Source of the DNA: Gammaproteobacteria bacterium | GTDB lineage: Bacteria > Pseudomonadota > Gammaproteobacteria > Nitrosococcales > Methylophagaceae | Direction of reading: 5' to 3' | NCBI GenBank assembly: GCA_029210875.1 | Contig: JARGFJ010000027.1 | Coordinates: 1 to 33,309, forward strand | Length of the DNA: 33,309 bases | In this document: piece by piece, positions 32,084 to 33,309 of the stretch | Layout: every line of letters begins with the position of its first letter | Numbering within the stretch: the first letter of the stretch is position 1 | Position numbers and translations under genes: made by a program | The notes under the pieces: generated by a model | What the model was told of the DNA's origin: nothing | What the model saw: the letters and a program-made list of their open reading frames with translations, nothing else | Database searches by the model: none

Positions 32084-33052
32084 ATGAATAAAGTAACAAA
32101 ATTGGCTACAGCCCTTACCTTAGGAATGATAGGACAAACTATATTGGCAGCATCATCTGCACCCTTGGCTTATGTGCCAAATGAAAAAGATGCCACAATT
32201 TCTGTTATCGATACCGGTATTGATTCTGTCATCATGCAGATCCCTAAAGAGGGGCGTCTTGGTGAAGAAATCAACGCTGTGGTAACTGATAAATCAGGCA
32301 ATATTTTATATGTGGTTGATGCTGAAGATGGCAAGATTGTGCGAGTGGCACGACAATCCAGAACAATTATTGATAAATTGGATGTGGGTGAAGGTACAGA
32401 AGGTGTGATGCTATCACCAGATGGTCAGGAACTGGTAGCCTGTCAGGAAGAAATGAACCGAGTTTCTTTTATTGATGTGGCTACGTTCAAGATGGTTGCC
32501 AGTGTCGATACAACTGGTGATGCCCCTGAGCATTGTGTCTATTCACCTGACGGTAAATTAGTATTGGCCAGCCAGGAAGGCTCTGACAGTATCGACATCA
32601 TTGATGTGGCAGCTCGTAAAGTTATCAAAACATTAGCGGCTGCTGGTCATCCACGAGGGATGGATTTCACACCTAATGGTAAAACACTTTATGTGGCAAA
32701 CGAAAAAGCACATGTAACAGAAGTGTGGAATACACAAGACTGGTCATTAACGACCACCATCAAAACCGGTGAACGTTCAAATGGGGTAAAAGCGTCTCAT
32801 GATGGGCGTCGTGTTTATATTTCGGGTGGTAAAAGCTATACCGTTGATGTGATCGATACTGCATCGAATAAAGTGATTAAAACCATCGCTGTAGGTGAAC
32901 GTCCATGGAACATGGCACTGACGCATGATGATAGAAAATTGTATGTCGCTAATGGTCGTTCTAACTCAGTTTCAGTGATTGATACGATGAGATTGGAAAA
33001 ACTAAAAGACATAACGGTTGGTGAAATGCCTTGGGGTGTTTATATTCCATAA
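32084..33052 (+). CDS. PQQ-dependent catabolism-associated YVTN beta-propeller protein
   Basis: This 322-residue exported protein (signal peptide near residues 1-22) is built of repeated blades, each of the type YVPNEKDATISVIDTG, LYVANEKAHVTEVWN or LYVANGRSNSVSVIDT. It matches the beta-propeller proteins that accompany PQQ alcohol-dehydrogenase operons; their role is unknown, perhaps a scaffold or chaperone. The ATG at 32084 with TAGGAA is preferred to the frame opening at 32039, which overlaps xoxG. A terminator follows, so it ends the operon. Confidence 0.83.
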   Translation: MNKVTKLATALTLGMIGQTILAASSAPLAYVPNEKDATISVIDTGIDSVIMQIPKEGRLGEEINAVVTDKSGNILYVVDAEDGKIVRVARQSRTIIDKLDVGEGTEGVMLSPDGQELVACQEEMNRVSFIDVATFKMVASVDTTGDAPEHCVYSPDGKLVLASQEGSDSIDIIDVAARKVIKTLAAAGHPRGMDFTPNGKTLYVANEKAHVTEVWNTQDWSLTTTIKTGERSNGVKASHDGRRVYISGGKSYTVDVIDTASNKVIKTIAVGERPWNMALTHDDRKLYVANGRSNSVSVIDTMRLEKLKDITVGEMPWGVYIP

Positions 33053-33067
33053 ATGAGGCTGACGACT

Positions 33068-33094
33068 TAGCCCCTGAATAACAGGGGCTATTTT
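33068..33094 (+). terminator. Rho-independent terminator of the xox operon
   Basis: TAGCCCCTG, loop AATAA, CAGGGGCTA, then TTTT. It is a perfect 9-bp stem 15 bases after the beta-propeller stop. Confidence 0.92.
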
Positions 33095-33251
33095 CATGAA
33101 GCTAAGAATATATGTGTGATTCATGCCCCTTTGGCAATGCGCGGACAGGGTAGTATTTAACTATTGGCATATAGTTTTGGTGGGCTTGAGGTGGGAAATA
33201 GGGTGCCAAAAAGCTCACTAAGGAATTTTTTCTAATTAACCTGAGATCGGT

Positions 33252-33308
33252 TTAAGAGACGACCATCATCTTAAATTCTTCACTAGTAATTTTCAGTGAT
33301 GGCTTGTT
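33252..33308 (-). CDS. Possible C-terminal end of a minus-strand gene (partial)
   Basis: A minus-strand frame enters from the right edge and ends at TAA 33252-33254, reading NKPSLKITSEEFKMMVVS. It is plausible protein sequence in a region with no plus-strand gene, but it is too short to identify and could be chance. Confidence 0.25.
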   Translation of the reverse strand, partial: NKPSLKITSEEFKMMVVS

Positions 33309-33309
33309 C

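Overview
The window looks like chromosome of an AT-rich marine or aquatic methylotrophic gammaproteobacterium. A Methylophaga-like organism is my best guess. That is inferred from a lanthanide-type methanol dehydrogenase operon (xoxF-xoxJ-xoxG plus a PQQ-associated beta-propeller protein), a MoxY-like sensor kinase pair, a carboxyspermidine-route polyamine operon and a rimK cluster. No taxonomic marker such as rRNA is present, so the genus is unproven.

Region 1 (1-8216) is a surface-polysaccharide locus and the most rearranged part. fnlA, fnlB and fnlC make UDP-N-acetyl-L-fucosamine, and a WbuB-like glycosyltransferase probably uses it. A HEPN/MNT (HepT/MntA-type) toxin-antitoxin cassette sits between fnlA and fnlB, and an almost identical copy follows wbuB. 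The two copies form ~0.7-kb direct repeats around fnlB-fnlC-wbuB. The second copy lies just after a 28-nt relic of an epimerase gene start. It is followed by a decayed RAYT transposase start and REP-like palindromes, then an intact sugar-nucleotide epimerase. A convergent PglC-like initiating sugar transferase closes the locus.

Region 2 (8112-10426) is accessory. It holds a HipA/HipB module in reversed gene order with a TTG-started hipB, a small coupled ORF that may be a glycosyltransferase tail, and about 780 bp without a convincing gene. That stretch contains one solitary type I-E-like CRISPR repeat and a protein-like relic.

Region 3 (10427-24484) is mostly core metabolism: metG (minus strand), a TPR-like gene coupled to a b558-type succinate dehydrogenase/fumarate reductase (sdhCAB), a small membrane protein with a RimB-like protease, RimK and an M14 deacylase, and a four-gene polyamine operon. 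That operon (speA, carboxynorspermidine synthase, carboxynorspermidine decarboxylase, speB) runs from arginine through agmatine and putrescine to carboxyspermidine and spermidine.

Region 4 (24485-33309) starts with a ~200-bp MITE-like element made of imperfect inverted arms. Then come a MoxY-like histidine kinase, a NarL/LuxR response regulator, a Sel1-repeat secreted protein and a strong terminator, followed by the xox operon. The standout there is XoxJ, whose periplasmic binding domain is fused to about six C-terminal ankyrin repeats. No rRNA, tRNA, complete IS or complete CRISPR array was seen.
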